DNA of 64,000 bases from an uncultured Desulfobacter sp. (GTDB taxonomy: Bacteria > Desulfobacterota > Desulfobacteria > Desulfobacterales > Desulfobacteraceae), in NCBI RefSeq assembly GCF_963677125.1, contig NZ_OY781882.1, positions 1,558,501 through 1,622,500 on the forward strand, read 5' to 3'. The position numbers and the translations under genes were made by a program. The stretch's first letter is position 1; every line of letters starts with the position of its first letter. Positions 37,180-45,714 of the stretch are shown here, one piece after another. A model generated the notes under the pieces. It saw only the letters and a list, made by a program, of their open reading frames with translations, had not been told where the DNA came from and ran no database searches.

Positions 37180-37542
37180 ATGCCATATCCTAAAAAATAT
37201 AAAGAGTATGCATCAGTATTATCTCCATTTAAATGGTATTTCTTATTAATTGCAGGAATTGGTATCCTATTATCAGTATTTTCGATTCTTCTGTCTGTTA
37301 AGTTCCAAATAAATTTAATATTTCTTCATGGGGTTGGCTTTTTATTCGTGCTGTGGGGTTGGGGGCTCTTTTTAATACAGAATTGGTATGGAGAGAAATC
37401 AAAGTTTTCGAAAAAATTTCCAAAATTAATTTTGGTTATTGCAGAATGGTTTTCATCAATCTTGCTGGATGTTTGGTTTATGATTGGGACGATAGGCTCA
37501 GCTATTTTTATCCTGAAAATATTTTTCAGAGCAACTGGTTGA
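37180..37542 (+). CDS. small membrane protein, putative cassette gene
   Basis: A 120-residue protein with three hydrophobic segments (WYFLLIAGIGILLSVFSILLS; IFLHGVGFLFVLWGWGLFLI; a third near residues 90-110 ending IGSAIFILKIFF). No family recognised. The AT-rich base composition, short length and position between attC-like boxes suggest an integron gene cassette. No good ribosome site is visible. Confidence 0.55.
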   Translation: MPYPKKYKEYASVLSPFKWYFLLIAGIGILLSVFSILLSVKFQINLIFLHGVGFLFVLWGWGLFLIQNWYGEKSKFSKKFPKLILVIAEWFSSILLDVWFMIGTIGSAIFILKIFFRATG

Positions 37543-37585
37543 ACTGGCACGGGCTATGACAGTGCAGTTTTAACTAATAAAATTT

Positions 37586-37652
37586 TATAACCTGTTTTGG
37601 TTTATTGGGTGGTTTTGCACATTGCCGCCCGCCCATTAACCAGAGCGTTATG
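37586..37652 (+). other. attC-like recombination site
   Basis: Outer boxes TATAACCTG and CAG-AGC-GTTATG pair (ATAAC/GTTAT, CTG/CAG). Inner boxes GGTTTATTGGGTGG and CCGCCCGCCCATTAACC pair with mismatches. The right half follows the common attC end TTAAC..AGCGTTA. The next ATG follows in 15 bases. The layout (R''-L''-loop-L'-R') is that of an integron attC site; no integrase gene is in the window. Confidence 0.5.
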
Positions 37653-37666
37653 TCTTGTATGCAAAT

Positions 37667-38005
37667 ATGAATTATATTTATTTGTTGGCCATCATTCCAT
37701 TTTATGTTTTTTATAGGCACTACACTAATATGTTTCTAAAAGTAGTTGAAAACCTTAGTCGTAAATTTACAGGTTCTAAAAGGGATTTTGCCTTTATGCT
37801 TGCCTGGCTCTTCTATGCAGCATTTGTTGTTTCACCGATTTTCTTTATGCTTTTTTTCAGGAATTACTTGAATCCCCTCTCCGCAACAACCTGGAAAGAA
37901 ATTGTTTGTATTTTGACCGTCTATATTTTGTTTCTAATATTCAATTTGAAATATTTACTGAAGAACAAGCAGATTCTCATAAAAGCTGGATATTGGAAAA
38001 AATGA
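37667..38005 (+). CDS. small membrane protein, putative cassette gene
   Basis: A 112-residue protein from ATG 37667, 15 bases after the attC-like R' box. Three hydrophobic segments: YIYLLAIIPFYVFY, FMLAWLFYAAFVVSPIFFML and IVCILTVYILFLIFNLKYL. Unknown family. After its stop a GC-rich fold (CGGGC...GCCCG, ~38028-38085) ending GTCAAACGTC may be a second, poorer attC. Confidence 0.55.
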   Translation: MNYIYLLAIIPFYVFYRHYTNMFLKVVENLSRKFTGSKRDFAFMLAWLFYAAFVVSPIFFMLFFRNYLNPLSATTWKEIVCILTVYILFLIFNLKYLLKNKQILIKAGYWKK

Positions 38006-38141
38006 AACGACATAAGCAATCACTGGACGGGATCACGGGCAGCTCAGCCCCCCCCTTCAAGTACGGTGGCGCGGCCCGTCGGGTCAAACGTCAAAAAGCA
38101 CATTTATATCAAAATTCAGCCTCTGATTAAACCATAGAAAA

Positions 38142-38215
38142 GCGACACTTATGTCTATTTAAGCTCGCTTTTTGGGCAGTTGTGCTGGGCACAACATCTT
38201 GTGCATCTTTTCTAT
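38142..38215 (+). repeat. interspersed hairpin repeat, copy A
   Basis: AAAAGCGA...TCGCTTTTT hairpin followed by a GTGC..GGGCAC..ATCTTGTGCATC block. A second copy, about three-quarters identical by eye, lies at 49184-49257. The rest of 38006-38398 shows nothing else. Confidence 0.5.
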
Positions 38216-38398
38216 TCTGCGAAGGGAGGATAATAATATATTAAAGTTATTCTTGCCTTTTGATGTCAAGGATGGTTAATCTCCAATTAAATTGATTTTT
38301 AACATCAACCAGTTTTATAAAAAAATACATAGGCAGAATCCGCCTATCACCATATTGACCCATTCTGTCTATTTCACTGTTCTGTAACGAAACATGAT

Positions 38399-39139
38399 AT
38401 GATTTGCAAATTATGTAAACAGGATAAGCCTCTTAGAAACTCTCACATCATTCCAGAGTTCTTCTACTCTTCAATTTATGATGAGAGGCATAGATTTTAT
38501 ATCGTTTCAACAGCTCCAGGAGAGAGAAGAGGAATCCGGCCAAAAGGCATTTATGAAAAGTTACTTTGTGAGACATGCGAAGATGCTTTTGGCGATTATG
38601 ATGATTATGGTCGCAAGGTGCTTTTTGGAGGCGCCAGCATTGAAATTCCAAAAAATTATCCTGATGCGTATGTAACAAGCAATATAAACTATCGCAAATT
38701 TAAGCTATTTTCAATGTCCTTACTCTGGAGAGCCTCTGTTTCGGAAAGAATCGAATTCAAAATCACAAAACTCGGAGGGCCTCATGAAGAGCGTTTACGC
38801 CAAATGCTATATGATAAGAACCCAGGTGAACCATATGAATATGGCTGCATTCTTATGGTGGAAAATAACAAGCCAGAAGTAATGGATTTAATGGGGCGGC
38901 TTATTCTCCCTCCAGAAAAACTCCAGTTACGTATTGAAGGACACAGGGTTTTCAGGGCTGCATTTGGAAACCTTTGGTGGGTATGGGTCGTTTCAAACCA
39001 CACAAAATCATTTTCTAAACAAAAAGTATTCATGGATCAACACGGTACATTGCCTATTATAAAAGCTAAATCACATGGCTTTTCATTCCTAAAAAACTTG
39101 ACCTTGGAATTAGAAAAGAAAGGGATGCTTGATGATTAA
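38399..39139 (+). CDS. zinc-ribbon/HNH-like hypothetical protein
   Basis: A 246-residue protein with the N-terminal pattern MICKLCKQDKPLRNSHIIPEF and LLCETCEDAFGDYD: two CxxC knuckles flanking an SHIIP box, which resembles the treble-clef of HNH nucleases, although the second HNH histidine is not evident. The remaining ~180 residues (WWVWVVSNHTKSFS, HGFSFLKNLTLELEKKG) match nothing I know. The outer group II intron lies 8 bases after its stop in the opposite direction, at what looks like this gene's attC. Confidence 0.6.
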   Translation: MICKLCKQDKPLRNSHIIPEFFYSSIYDERHRFYIVSTAPGERRGIRPKGIYEKLLCETCEDAFGDYDDYGRKVLFGGASIEIPKNYPDAYVTSNINYRKFKLFSMSLLWRASVSERIEFKITKLGGPHEERLRQMLYDKNPGEPYEYGCILMVENNKPEVMDLMGRLILPPEKLQLRIEGHRVFRAAFGNLWWVWVVSNHTKSFSKQKVFMDQHGTLPIIKAKSHGFSFLKNLTLELEKKGMLDD

Positions 39140-39185
39140 AAAACAGAATCGGGATAGGACTCCCCATCACTGAGGAGCCCTCCCA

Positions 39186-41046
39186 GGTGAGTAGCCCAAA
39201 GGAACTTCCCCTTCAGGCTCTCTCAGAACCGGACGTGAATCTCTCGACTCATCCGGCTCCTATCGTTCAGCCGTTTTTTTTTTTCTCAGGACACGCCAAT
39301 GTACAAAAAGGTTCGGCTGTCGTTCAGCTATCTGTGTCAACCATCTTGTGGCCTTTTGTTGACGTCCCCTGAGTTTCTTATATTTACAGGTTGCCCAACG
39401 TACTAACCGCCAATTTATATGATGGAGAATCCCAGACATCTCAGAAGGATTGTACCGCCCGTAATAATTAATCCAGCCTTGAATTATTGGATTACATTCT
39501 ATAGCCAGATCCTCAAGCGTGTCCCCTGGCCGTAATTGCCAGTTCCAACTGCGTACTTTCTGTCTGATTGCCTTTGCAGCCTTGTTGCTTATCGCTGGTG
39601 TGAAGTTTTCAAAAAATTTTCCTCTGCGATTTCTTGATAATCTGGGCCGAAATGTATACCCTAGAAAATCAAACTTCATAACAAGATAATCTCCTTTCCG
39701 ATCTTCATCCTTGCAATAAACTATTTTTGTCTTTTCAGGGTGCAGCTCCAACCCACATTCACCAAACCTTAACTCCAAGTCAGCTTTCAACTGTTTGGCT
39801 AATGGTTCAGTTCTGCAGTGGCAAACAGCATCATCGGCATATCGCTCAAAAGGCACATACGAATAGTTCCGCTGCATCCAATGATCGAAAACATAATGCA
39901 AAAATAAATTTGCCAGCAAGGGACTAACCACTCCTCCTTGCGGAGTTCCTTTTTGCGGATAAACAAGTGATCCGTCCGGCATTGCGATTGGGGCCTTTAG
40001 CCACCGTTCAACATACAAAAGTACCCAACGACAATCTGTGTGTTTTACTACAGCTCTCATCAAAAGTTCATGACTGATATTGTCAAAAAATCCTTTGACA
40101 TCAAGATCCAACACCCAGTCATACCGCCAGCATCTTTTGCGTGCTTCCCCCACGGCATCCAGGGCTGACTTGTTTGGCCGATAACCATACGAGTCCGGAT
40201 GAAAATGAGGCTCTAATAACGGTTCGAGATACTGTTTTACAACCATCTGGGCGACACGATCTCCCACAGTTGGAATACCAAGGGGCCTCATTCGGCCATC
40301 CCCTTTTGGTATCTCTATACGCGCTACCGGAGGAGGGAAATAACTGCCGGAAGACATCCGGTTCCATATTTTGAAAAGGTTATTGGTAATATCCTTTTCA
40401 AAATCAACTATGGACTGATTATCTATTCCAGCCCCACCACGGTTTGCTTTTACGCATTTGTATGCTTCCCAAACTTGATGCTTTGAGATAATAAACGACT
40501 TTACTTTTTCCAACAGAATCCTTCCCTATACGGGTTGTTCTTATGTTAAAAGTTGAACGACGCAACCCCTTCGCTCCAGTCCCATTACAGCACCTTCTTC
40601 ACTACTACGAGTTGCTCCGCCCCTGTGCTCCGCTTCGGTACTCTGATCCTTGTGGTGCTTCCACTTGGATTTCTCCCTTAGCATCGGAACGACAGGTTCC
40701 CATGTTCCATAAGAAAGCCTAAGATATGTTCATGCCGCCTTTATGCCGGACACCATCCAAGCAGTAACCAGATTTCCCTTGGACTCCTCATGGGACAGTG
40801 GCGCAACCCCATTTTTGATGTCACCATATATGCTTTCGACACGTCATCAGCGGTTCGCTTACGCTCATCTCCAAATCTCATACCTGACAGGCTCTTTGTC
40901 CTGCCTTTTCCGTGACGCTCACCACGTTGACTCTTAATCAACGCAGCTCACGGGAGTTTGGTAACTACTTCTGGAAGTCGTCACCGGAGGGCCTTCCTCC
41001 ATCTTTCCTACAGTTTCGAGCAAAACCTTCTGCTCTCATGGCACAC
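39186..41046 (-). mobile_element. inner group II intron 2 (class D, RmInt1-like)
   Basis: The 5' end is GTGTGCCATGAGAGC at 41046 and the 3' end GGGCTACTCACC at 39186. Domain V occupies about 39222-39260 (GGAGCCGGATGAGTCGAGAG... TTCACGTCCGGTTCTGAGA in minus sense). It sits in the outer intron immediately 3' of domain V. The 40514-41046 stretch is its 5' ribozyme RNA. Confidence 0.85.
39260..40513 (-). CDS. ltrA: group II intron reverse transcriptase/maturase (class D), inner intron 2
   Basis: A 417-residue intron-encoded protein resembling RmInt1. RT blocks include NRMSSGSYFPPPVARIEIPK, PDSYGYRPNKSALDAV, DLDVKGFFDNISHELLMRA, GTPQGGVVSPLLANLFLHY and the active site RYADDAVCH. The maturase domain X follows (GWINYYGRYNPSEM). 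No endonuclease domain, as in class D. It starts at TTG 40513 with AAGGA 5 bases upstream. Confidence 0.93.
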   Translation of the reverse strand: MEKVKSFIISKHQVWEAYKCVKANRGGAGIDNQSIVDFEKDITNNLFKIWNRMSSGSYFPPPVARIEIPKGDGRMRPLGIPTVGDRVAQMVVKQYLEPLLEPHFHPDSYGYRPNKSALDAVGEARKRCWRYDWVLDLDVKGFFDNISHELLMRAVVKHTDCRWVLLYVERWLKAPIAMPDGSLVYPQKGTPQGGVVSPLLANLFLHYVFDHWMQRNYSYVPFERYADDAVCHCRTEPLAKQLKADLELRFGECGLELHPEKTKIVYCKDEDRKGDYLVMKFDFLGYTFRPRLSRNRRGKFFENFTPAISNKAAKAIRQKVRSWNWQLRPGDTLEDLAIECNPIIQGWINYYGRYNPSEMSGILHHINWRLVRWATCKYKKLRGRQQKATRWLTQIAERQPNLFVHWRVLRKKKTAER

Positions 41047-41098
41047 CACCACCCGGCGTACGGATCACGTACCAAGGCGGTTCGGCTGATTTCAGGAC

Positions 41099-41667
41099 TC
41101 AGTTCCCGGGCAAATATAATCCTTTATCAATAAAATATCTTTCAGGCATGGCAATGGCCACCCATTTGACTTTGCTCATGTGCCAGTACTTTTTCCGGGC
41201 ATTGCCGCAAAGCATGGCATCATGGTGAGCAATACCAAGTTTCTCAAGGTTCCGAACCCTGGTTCTGGGATTTTTCCATTGTTTCCAGATCAGACTTCGC
41301 AGCCGTCGCATTATCCAGATTTTGAGTCCTTTGAGGAAGGATCTGGCTTCTGTAAGCCGGAAATAATTCCACCATCCCCGAAAAGATAGGTTCAATTCCT
41401 GGATAACCTGCCGCAGGCTTTTGCCCCGCTTGCGGCTGGTTAATTCCCGCACTTTATCCTTGAATCGTTTCATGCTCTTGGCATGAATCCGAATTTTGGA
41501 CTGTCCACACATTTGGAAATATGTGAATCCAAGGAATTTGCGCAACCACGGTCTGCTGACAGCGCTTTTGTCCTGGTTTACTTTGAGCTTGAGTTTCACG
41601 GTCAAAAATCGGGTGATACTCTGCATAACCCTTTCGGCCGCTTTCCGGCTTTTGCAGAAGATCATAA
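41099..41667 (-). pseudogene. outer intron RT, 3' exon (interrupted gene)
   Basis: This holds the C-terminal part of the class C RT: MIFCKSRKAAERVMQSITRF, KLKLKVNQDKSAVSRPW, KFLGFTYF, and domain X with LSFRGWWNYFRLTEARSFL. Joined to 43542-44283 it makes one ORF of 437 codons through the sequence RYADD-F-MIFCKS. It is functional only if inner intron 1 splices out. Confidence 0.9.
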
Positions 41668-43541
41668 GGTGAGTAGCCCGGGGGAATCTCACCCCCAGGC
41701 CCTCTCAGAACCGGACGTGAACGTCTCCGCTCATCCGGCTCCCATCATCCAACCGACGGCAAGATCCCCATCCGCCAGTGAGAAAACAAGCCTGGCTGAC
41801 GGCGGGCGATCCGCCCCAGCCAGTGTTCTGCACGGCGTCGATGACGAGCCAGCCTTTTGTATTTCCTCCGTGCCCAATTGACCAGGGCACGATTCATGTG
41901 TTTGAGGACAGGATACAATGCCGACTTGTAAAAGCGACCATAATAATTGATCCATCCGCGGATCACCGGATTAAACATTCGAGAGATGTCATCAATCGAC
42001 TTGTCCGGTTTCAGATGAATCCGCCAGTTACGTATCTTGTTGCGCATTGCTTTTACAGCTTTATTACTGACACCGGGTGTGAAGTTGATGAAAAACTTAC
42101 CATATCGATTCTTTGACCGCCTCGGGCGGAAAGTATACCCAAGGAAATCAAACTTGATTTCCTGATGTTCCATTCTTCGGTCATCGTCTTTACAATAAAC
42201 AATTTTCGTTTTATCCGGATGCAGCTCAAGGCCACATTCATTGAAACGCTCATGCAACTGTTTCAGTAAGTCTTCTGCTTCTTCCCTTGTTCGGCAATGC
42301 GTCACGGCATCGTCTGCGTAGCGAGCCCAAGGACTTTGCGGATGGTTACGCTCCATCCATTTGTCAAACACATAATGCAGAAACAGATTTGATAAAACAG
42401 GGCTGATCACACCACCTTGCGGTGTTCCGGATCGACGCTCTGTTCTCCGTCCGTCTTCCAGTTGAAATGGTGCTGTAAGCCATCGCTTAATATACAGCAG
42501 CAACCATTTACAGTCGGTATGTGTTTTGACCGCACGCATCAGCAGATTATGATCGATATTGTCAAACAGGCCTTTGATGTCAAACTCCAGCAGCCAATTA
42601 TACCGCCAGCAACGCTGGCGAGTTACCGCCACTGCATCAATTGCGGATTTGCCAGGTCTGTATCCGTATGAGTCCGGGTGAAAATACGGTTCCACCTTGG
42701 GCTCAAAGTACATCTTGGCAACCATCTGCGCAATTCGATCTGATACGGTCGGGACCCCGAGGATTCTTGTTCCTCCGTTCTTTTTCGGTATTTCAACCAC
42801 TTTGACCGGAGGGGGAAAATAGCTTCCCGATGACATACGATTCCAGATCTTATAAAGATTATCCTTCAGATGCTCTTCAAAGACCGATATGGATTCGTCA
42901 TCGACCCCGGCTGCCCCTTTATTCGCTTTTACCTGCATGTAGGCATCCCAGACAACATGCTTTGAAATTCCAAATGGTTTTGCTTCTTCCATTAATTCCT
43001 CCTCTGCCTTAAGCTGAGTTGATCAAAGGTTAAAACAGGATGACACAGCCCCTTTGCTCCATTCCCATTACAGAAACTTCAACGCTCTTACGGGCTGTTC
43101 CGCCCCTATACGCCGCATCGGTACTCGCACCCTTGTGGTTCTGCCACTTGGGTTCCTCCCTTGGCATCGGCGTCGTAGGTTCCCACGTTCCGCACAAAAG
43201 CCTGTACCATGTTCACGCCGCCTTCATGCCGGCCACCACCTGGACAGTAAGCAGGTCTCCTCCAGGCTTATCCCAGGTTAACGACTCCCCCCTGGTTTTG
43301 ATGACATCCCTACGCTTTCGACACTTTATCAGCGATTCACTGGTGTTCGTCTCCATGGTACTTACCTGACGAAGTCTTGCCTCGCCTTTTCCTTAACGCT
43401 CACCACCATGGCTTTTGACCACAGCAGCTTAAGGTGGTTTGGAGCCTCCGCCTGCACAGCGGCTCCGAGGGGCCTACCCTCATCTCTTGTGCAGCATGGC
43501 TGATCAGTGGATCTTTACACTGAGTAGCCTTCGTGGCGCAC
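41668..43541 (-). mobile_element. inner group II intron 1 (class D) in the YADD codons
   Basis: The 5' end is GTGCGCCACGAAGG at 43541 and the 3' end GGGCTACTCACC at 41668 (1874 bp; RmInt1 is of similar size). Domain V is at 41704-41742. The 42993-43541 stretch is the 5' ribozyme, sharing blocks such as GTGGTGAGCGT and GTGTCGAAAGC with inner intron 2. It splits GAT-GAT-T|TT of the outer RT. Confidence 0.88.
41745..42992 (-). CDS. ltrA: group II intron reverse transcriptase/maturase (class D), inner intron 1
   Basis: A 415-residue class D intron-encoded protein with all RT blocks (NRMSSGSYFPPPVKVVEIPK, FDIKGLFDNIDHNLLMRA, GTPQGGVISPVLSNLFLHY, RYADDAVTH) and domain X (GWINYYGRFYKSALYPVLKH). AGGAGG lies 6 bases before ATG 42992. 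It is a close relative of the protein in inner intron 2 but differs at many residues, so the two arrived separately. Confidence 0.94.
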   Translation of the reverse strand: MEEAKPFGISKHVVWDAYMQVKANKGAAGVDDESISVFEEHLKDNLYKIWNRMSSGSYFPPPVKVVEIPKKNGGTRILGVPTVSDRIAQMVAKMYFEPKVEPYFHPDSYGYRPGKSAIDAVAVTRQRCWRYNWLLEFDIKGLFDNIDHNLLMRAVKTHTDCKWLLLYIKRWLTAPFQLEDGRRTERRSGTPQGGVISPVLSNLFLHYVFDKWMERNHPQSPWARYADDAVTHCRTREEAEDLLKQLHERFNECGLELHPDKTKIVYCKDDDRRMEHQEIKFDFLGYTFRPRRSKNRYGKFFINFTPGVSNKAVKAMRNKIRNWRIHLKPDKSIDDISRMFNPVIRGWINYYGRFYKSALYPVLKHMNRALVNWARRKYKRLARHRRRAEHWLGRIARRQPGLFSHWRMGILPSVG

Positions 43542-44283
43542 AATCATCGGCATAACGGACATATCTGTGCCTTCGTTTCTCAAGTTCCTTATCCAGTTCA
43601 TCAAGAACGATGTTGGACAGCAAAGGAGATAGCGGGCCTCCCTGGGGAGTCCCTTCTTCCGCTGGAACCATAACGCCTGAGTTCATTACACCGGATCTTA
43701 GATATTGCCGTATTACCTTTAATACGCGCTTATCCTTGATTCTGCCGGCGAGTCTACTCATCAGGCGGTCATGCGAGACCCGGTCGAAGAATTTGGACAG
43801 ATCCATATCGACGACATAGGTATAACCTTCGACCATATACCTTTTACCCTGCATCACCGCATCGTGTGCGGATTTACCGGGCCTGAATCCATAGCTGTAT
43901 TCAGAGAAAAAAGGTTCCCATACCTGTTCCAGGATTTGGGATATGGCTTGCTGTATAAACCGGTCCAGCACCGTGGGTATTCCAAGTAAACGGACACCGC
44001 CGTCCGGTTTGGGAATTTCCTTGCGTTTCACCGGCAGCGGCTTGTGCCTGCAGTTAAGCAGGTCTTGTTCAATTTCAGGCCAGTGCTTTGCCAGGTAATT
44101 CCCGAGTTGGCCGGTTTTCATACCGTCTACACCGGGGGCACCTTTGTTTGCACAAACCTGTTTCCATGCCCGGATAATGTTGTTGCGTTCAAGGATCATT
44201 TCCATTAACCGGTCGTTGTTTCCCAGACTTTCGGCAATCTGTGACGCTGGGAACAGTTCCATCTGCTGTGGCTGTCTGTTCAC
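43542..44283 (-). pseudogene. outer intron class C RT, 5' exon (interrupted gene)
   Basis: The N-terminal part of a class C intron RT: MILERNNIIRAWKQVCANKGA, VDGMKTGQLGNYLAKHW, LLGIPTVLDRFIQQA, YSYGFRPGKSAHDAV, DMDLSKFFDRVSHDRLM, GTPQGGPLSPLLSNIVLDEL and RYADD. The likely start is GTG 44283, 9 bases after AGGAGG. The ORF breaks at the second D of YADD, where inner intron 1 begins with GTGCG. 742 + 569 bases give exactly 437 codons when joined. Confidence 0.9.
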
Positions 44284-44313
44284 AAGTACACACCTCCTAT
44301 TTGTCGTTATCAT

Positions 44314-44794
44314 TTACCCGGGCCATTCTGCCCGGGCACCGTTCAGGCCTTGGCCGGGGTGAGACCTCCTCGCCTTTGCGGGGCTCGTTTCCTCCGGCTA
44401 CTATGCCTTCTGCTGACTTCTCCCATGCGGTCAGAACCGGTTACCCGGCCCTCAGCCAATCCGGCACATGGGAGATCTCCCGGGGTAAACACATGTCTTT
44501 CAATACGTGAATGCCGGATTTACGGACATACCCTGTAATGGATAGAGGACTTCACCTTGTTGTGCAGGCTCGTCCCGGTATGTGCGCCTTATATCCGATT
44601 CCTGTACGTCATCCCGTACCTTCGTGGTACCTTGCCCTAGCAATACGGCTTCCTCCCGAAGCACCGTCACCGGTATCCCGTTGCACTACCACTACACCCT
44701 TCGCCTCCATCAGGCTGGGTCTAAGACTTGCCAAATGTATTGGAATTTTATACATTTGACTCACTTTTAAGAACATGTGCCGTGCCCGGCACAC
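44314..44794 (-). ncRNA. domain I and flanking ribozyme RNA of the outer intron
   Basis: A 5' ribozyme segment from GTGTGCC at 44794 to the RT start. It contains AAAAGTGAGTC (the class C GGUGAGAGUC region) and several hairpins, e.g. GGCCCGGG/CCCGGGC near 44310-44345. ORFs in it are chance frames. Confidence 0.75.
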
Positions 44795-44796
44795 AC

Positions 44797-44917
44797 AAAA
44801 CGCTGGAGAGGGACCAGGCTTACTGAGCGGCTTTTCGAAAGTATCTGGTTTAGGAAATTTTAATTTATTATTGGAGCTTTTGTGGTTCAAAGCCCGGCCC
44901 CTCAGCTCAACGTTCGC
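44797..44917 (+). other. attC-like site invaded by the outer intron
   Basis: The left box AAAACGCTGGAGAGGGACC pairs with the right box GGCCCCTCAGCTCAACGTT (mismatched as usual for attC). The right end CTCAGCTCAACGTTCGC has the familiar attC ending CTCAA-CGTT. A gene start follows after 18 bases. The intron abuts the left box. It would be the attC of the 246-residue gene before intron insertion. Confidence 0.45.
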
Positions 44918-44934
44918 TTTCCATAAGGAGACCC

Positions 44935-45288
44935 ATGGATTTTTCAGATAAGTCTAATAAAGAGATACTCACTATAGCTGAGCCAATAATGACGAATATA
45001 ATTGAAGGCTCAAATGAAAACGATTATGAAAAATTTTCTAAAGAATTTTCAAGCATTATGCTTAAAGCTGTTCCAAAAGAAGAGTTTGAGCGTCAACTGG
45101 CTGAGAGTCGTGAAGAAATTGGGAATATTAAAAATGAAAGAAAATTCCTTTCTTGTATCTATAGAGACTCTGGCGTAACAGTTCTTTGGAAAGGATACTA
45201 TGAAATGAAAAAAGGAGAAGTCCTTGTCCAATTAACCCTTAATGAAGAAGATGGAAAGGTAAAAGTGTTTGGTGCCTTCATAGGATGA
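44935..45288 (+). CDS. DUF3887-like protein, putative cassette gene
   Basis: A 117-residue protein: helical first half (DYEKFSKEFSSIMLKAVPKEEFERQL) and beta-rich second half (GVTVLWKGYYEMKKGEVLVQ, EDGKVKVFGAFIG), the shape of DUF3887/NTF2-like domains. AAGGAG is 6 bases before ATG 44935. It follows the attC-like site directly. Function unknown. Confidence 0.65.
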   Translation: MDFSDKSNKEILTIAEPIMTNIIEGSNENDYEKFSKEFSSIMLKAVPKEEFERQLAESREEIGNIKNERKFLSCIYRDSGVTVLWKGYYEMKKGEVLVQLTLNEEDGKVKVFGAFIG

Positions 45289-45714
45289 TGAAACAAAATA
45301 CAAATTTTGAAACATTATACAAGCGAATGGGGAGTCCTATCGAGGGCGTTCAAAATTTTGTGTCAGTAGACGTAAGCTGATATAAATCAGCTTCGAAAGG
45401 AAAACTGACATGAACAACGACGACATAGTACAAGGATAGTATTCTTGTACATGTGCTAGTCCTATTTTGTGGTGTAAATAAAAAAAGTGCAACGCATGCC
45501 TTTGGCCCTTGGCAGATTGCTTTTAGGGTCAAAATGCCAATTTACAAAAAACCAGCCGCATAGCGAACACGTTCGATATCCAAGGAGTCATTAAAGAAAA
45601 TCTCCTCTCCTTTGAAATTTTTCTTGCTTTTTCTGTGTTTCTTATTTAGTTAGGCTTATTTAATTTTTTATTTGTACCAGTTAAAATTTATATTGTTTGA
45701 GGAAAGGCTCTTCA
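45289..45714. other. 426-bp stretch with hairpin and possible IS remnant
   Basis: CAAAATTTTGTGTCAG (about 45348-45363), a perfect AAGCTGAT/ATCAGCTT hairpin (45373-45392) and ATGAACAACGACGACATAG resemble the 5' end of an IS256-type element that stops after nine codons. Further on is a short frame reading KKSATHAFGPWQIAFRVKM. No intact gene. The AraC promoter must lie in the last part. Confidence 0.35.

Larger units (their letters stand above)
39147..44794 (-). mobile_element. outer group IIC intron carrying two nested introns
   Basis: The minus-strand 5' end is GTGTGCCGGGCACGGCAC at 44794, like the O. iheyensis class C intron start. The 3' end, after D6 (GGGAGGGCTCC...GGGGAGTCCTATCCCGAT), is at about 39147. 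Removing the inner introns (1874 and 1861 bp) leaves ~1913 bp, a normal class C length. Domain V (GCCGAACCGCC...GTACGCCGGGTGGTG, 41047-41090) becomes continuous with TGGGAGG of D6 only after inner removal. The host site is an attC-like fold, the known preference of IIC-attC introns. Confidence 0.85.

Noticed and set aside
43040..44770. Several 60-110 codon plus-strand ORFs within the introns
   Set aside because: They lie in ribozyme RNA and antisense to RT genes; stability of RNA stems explains the open frames.
45329..45345. 15-base match (ATGGGGAGTCCTATC) to the outer intron's D6
   Set aside because: A 15-base match is expected by chance a few times in a window this size, and no neighbouring bases agree; it is not a second intron end.
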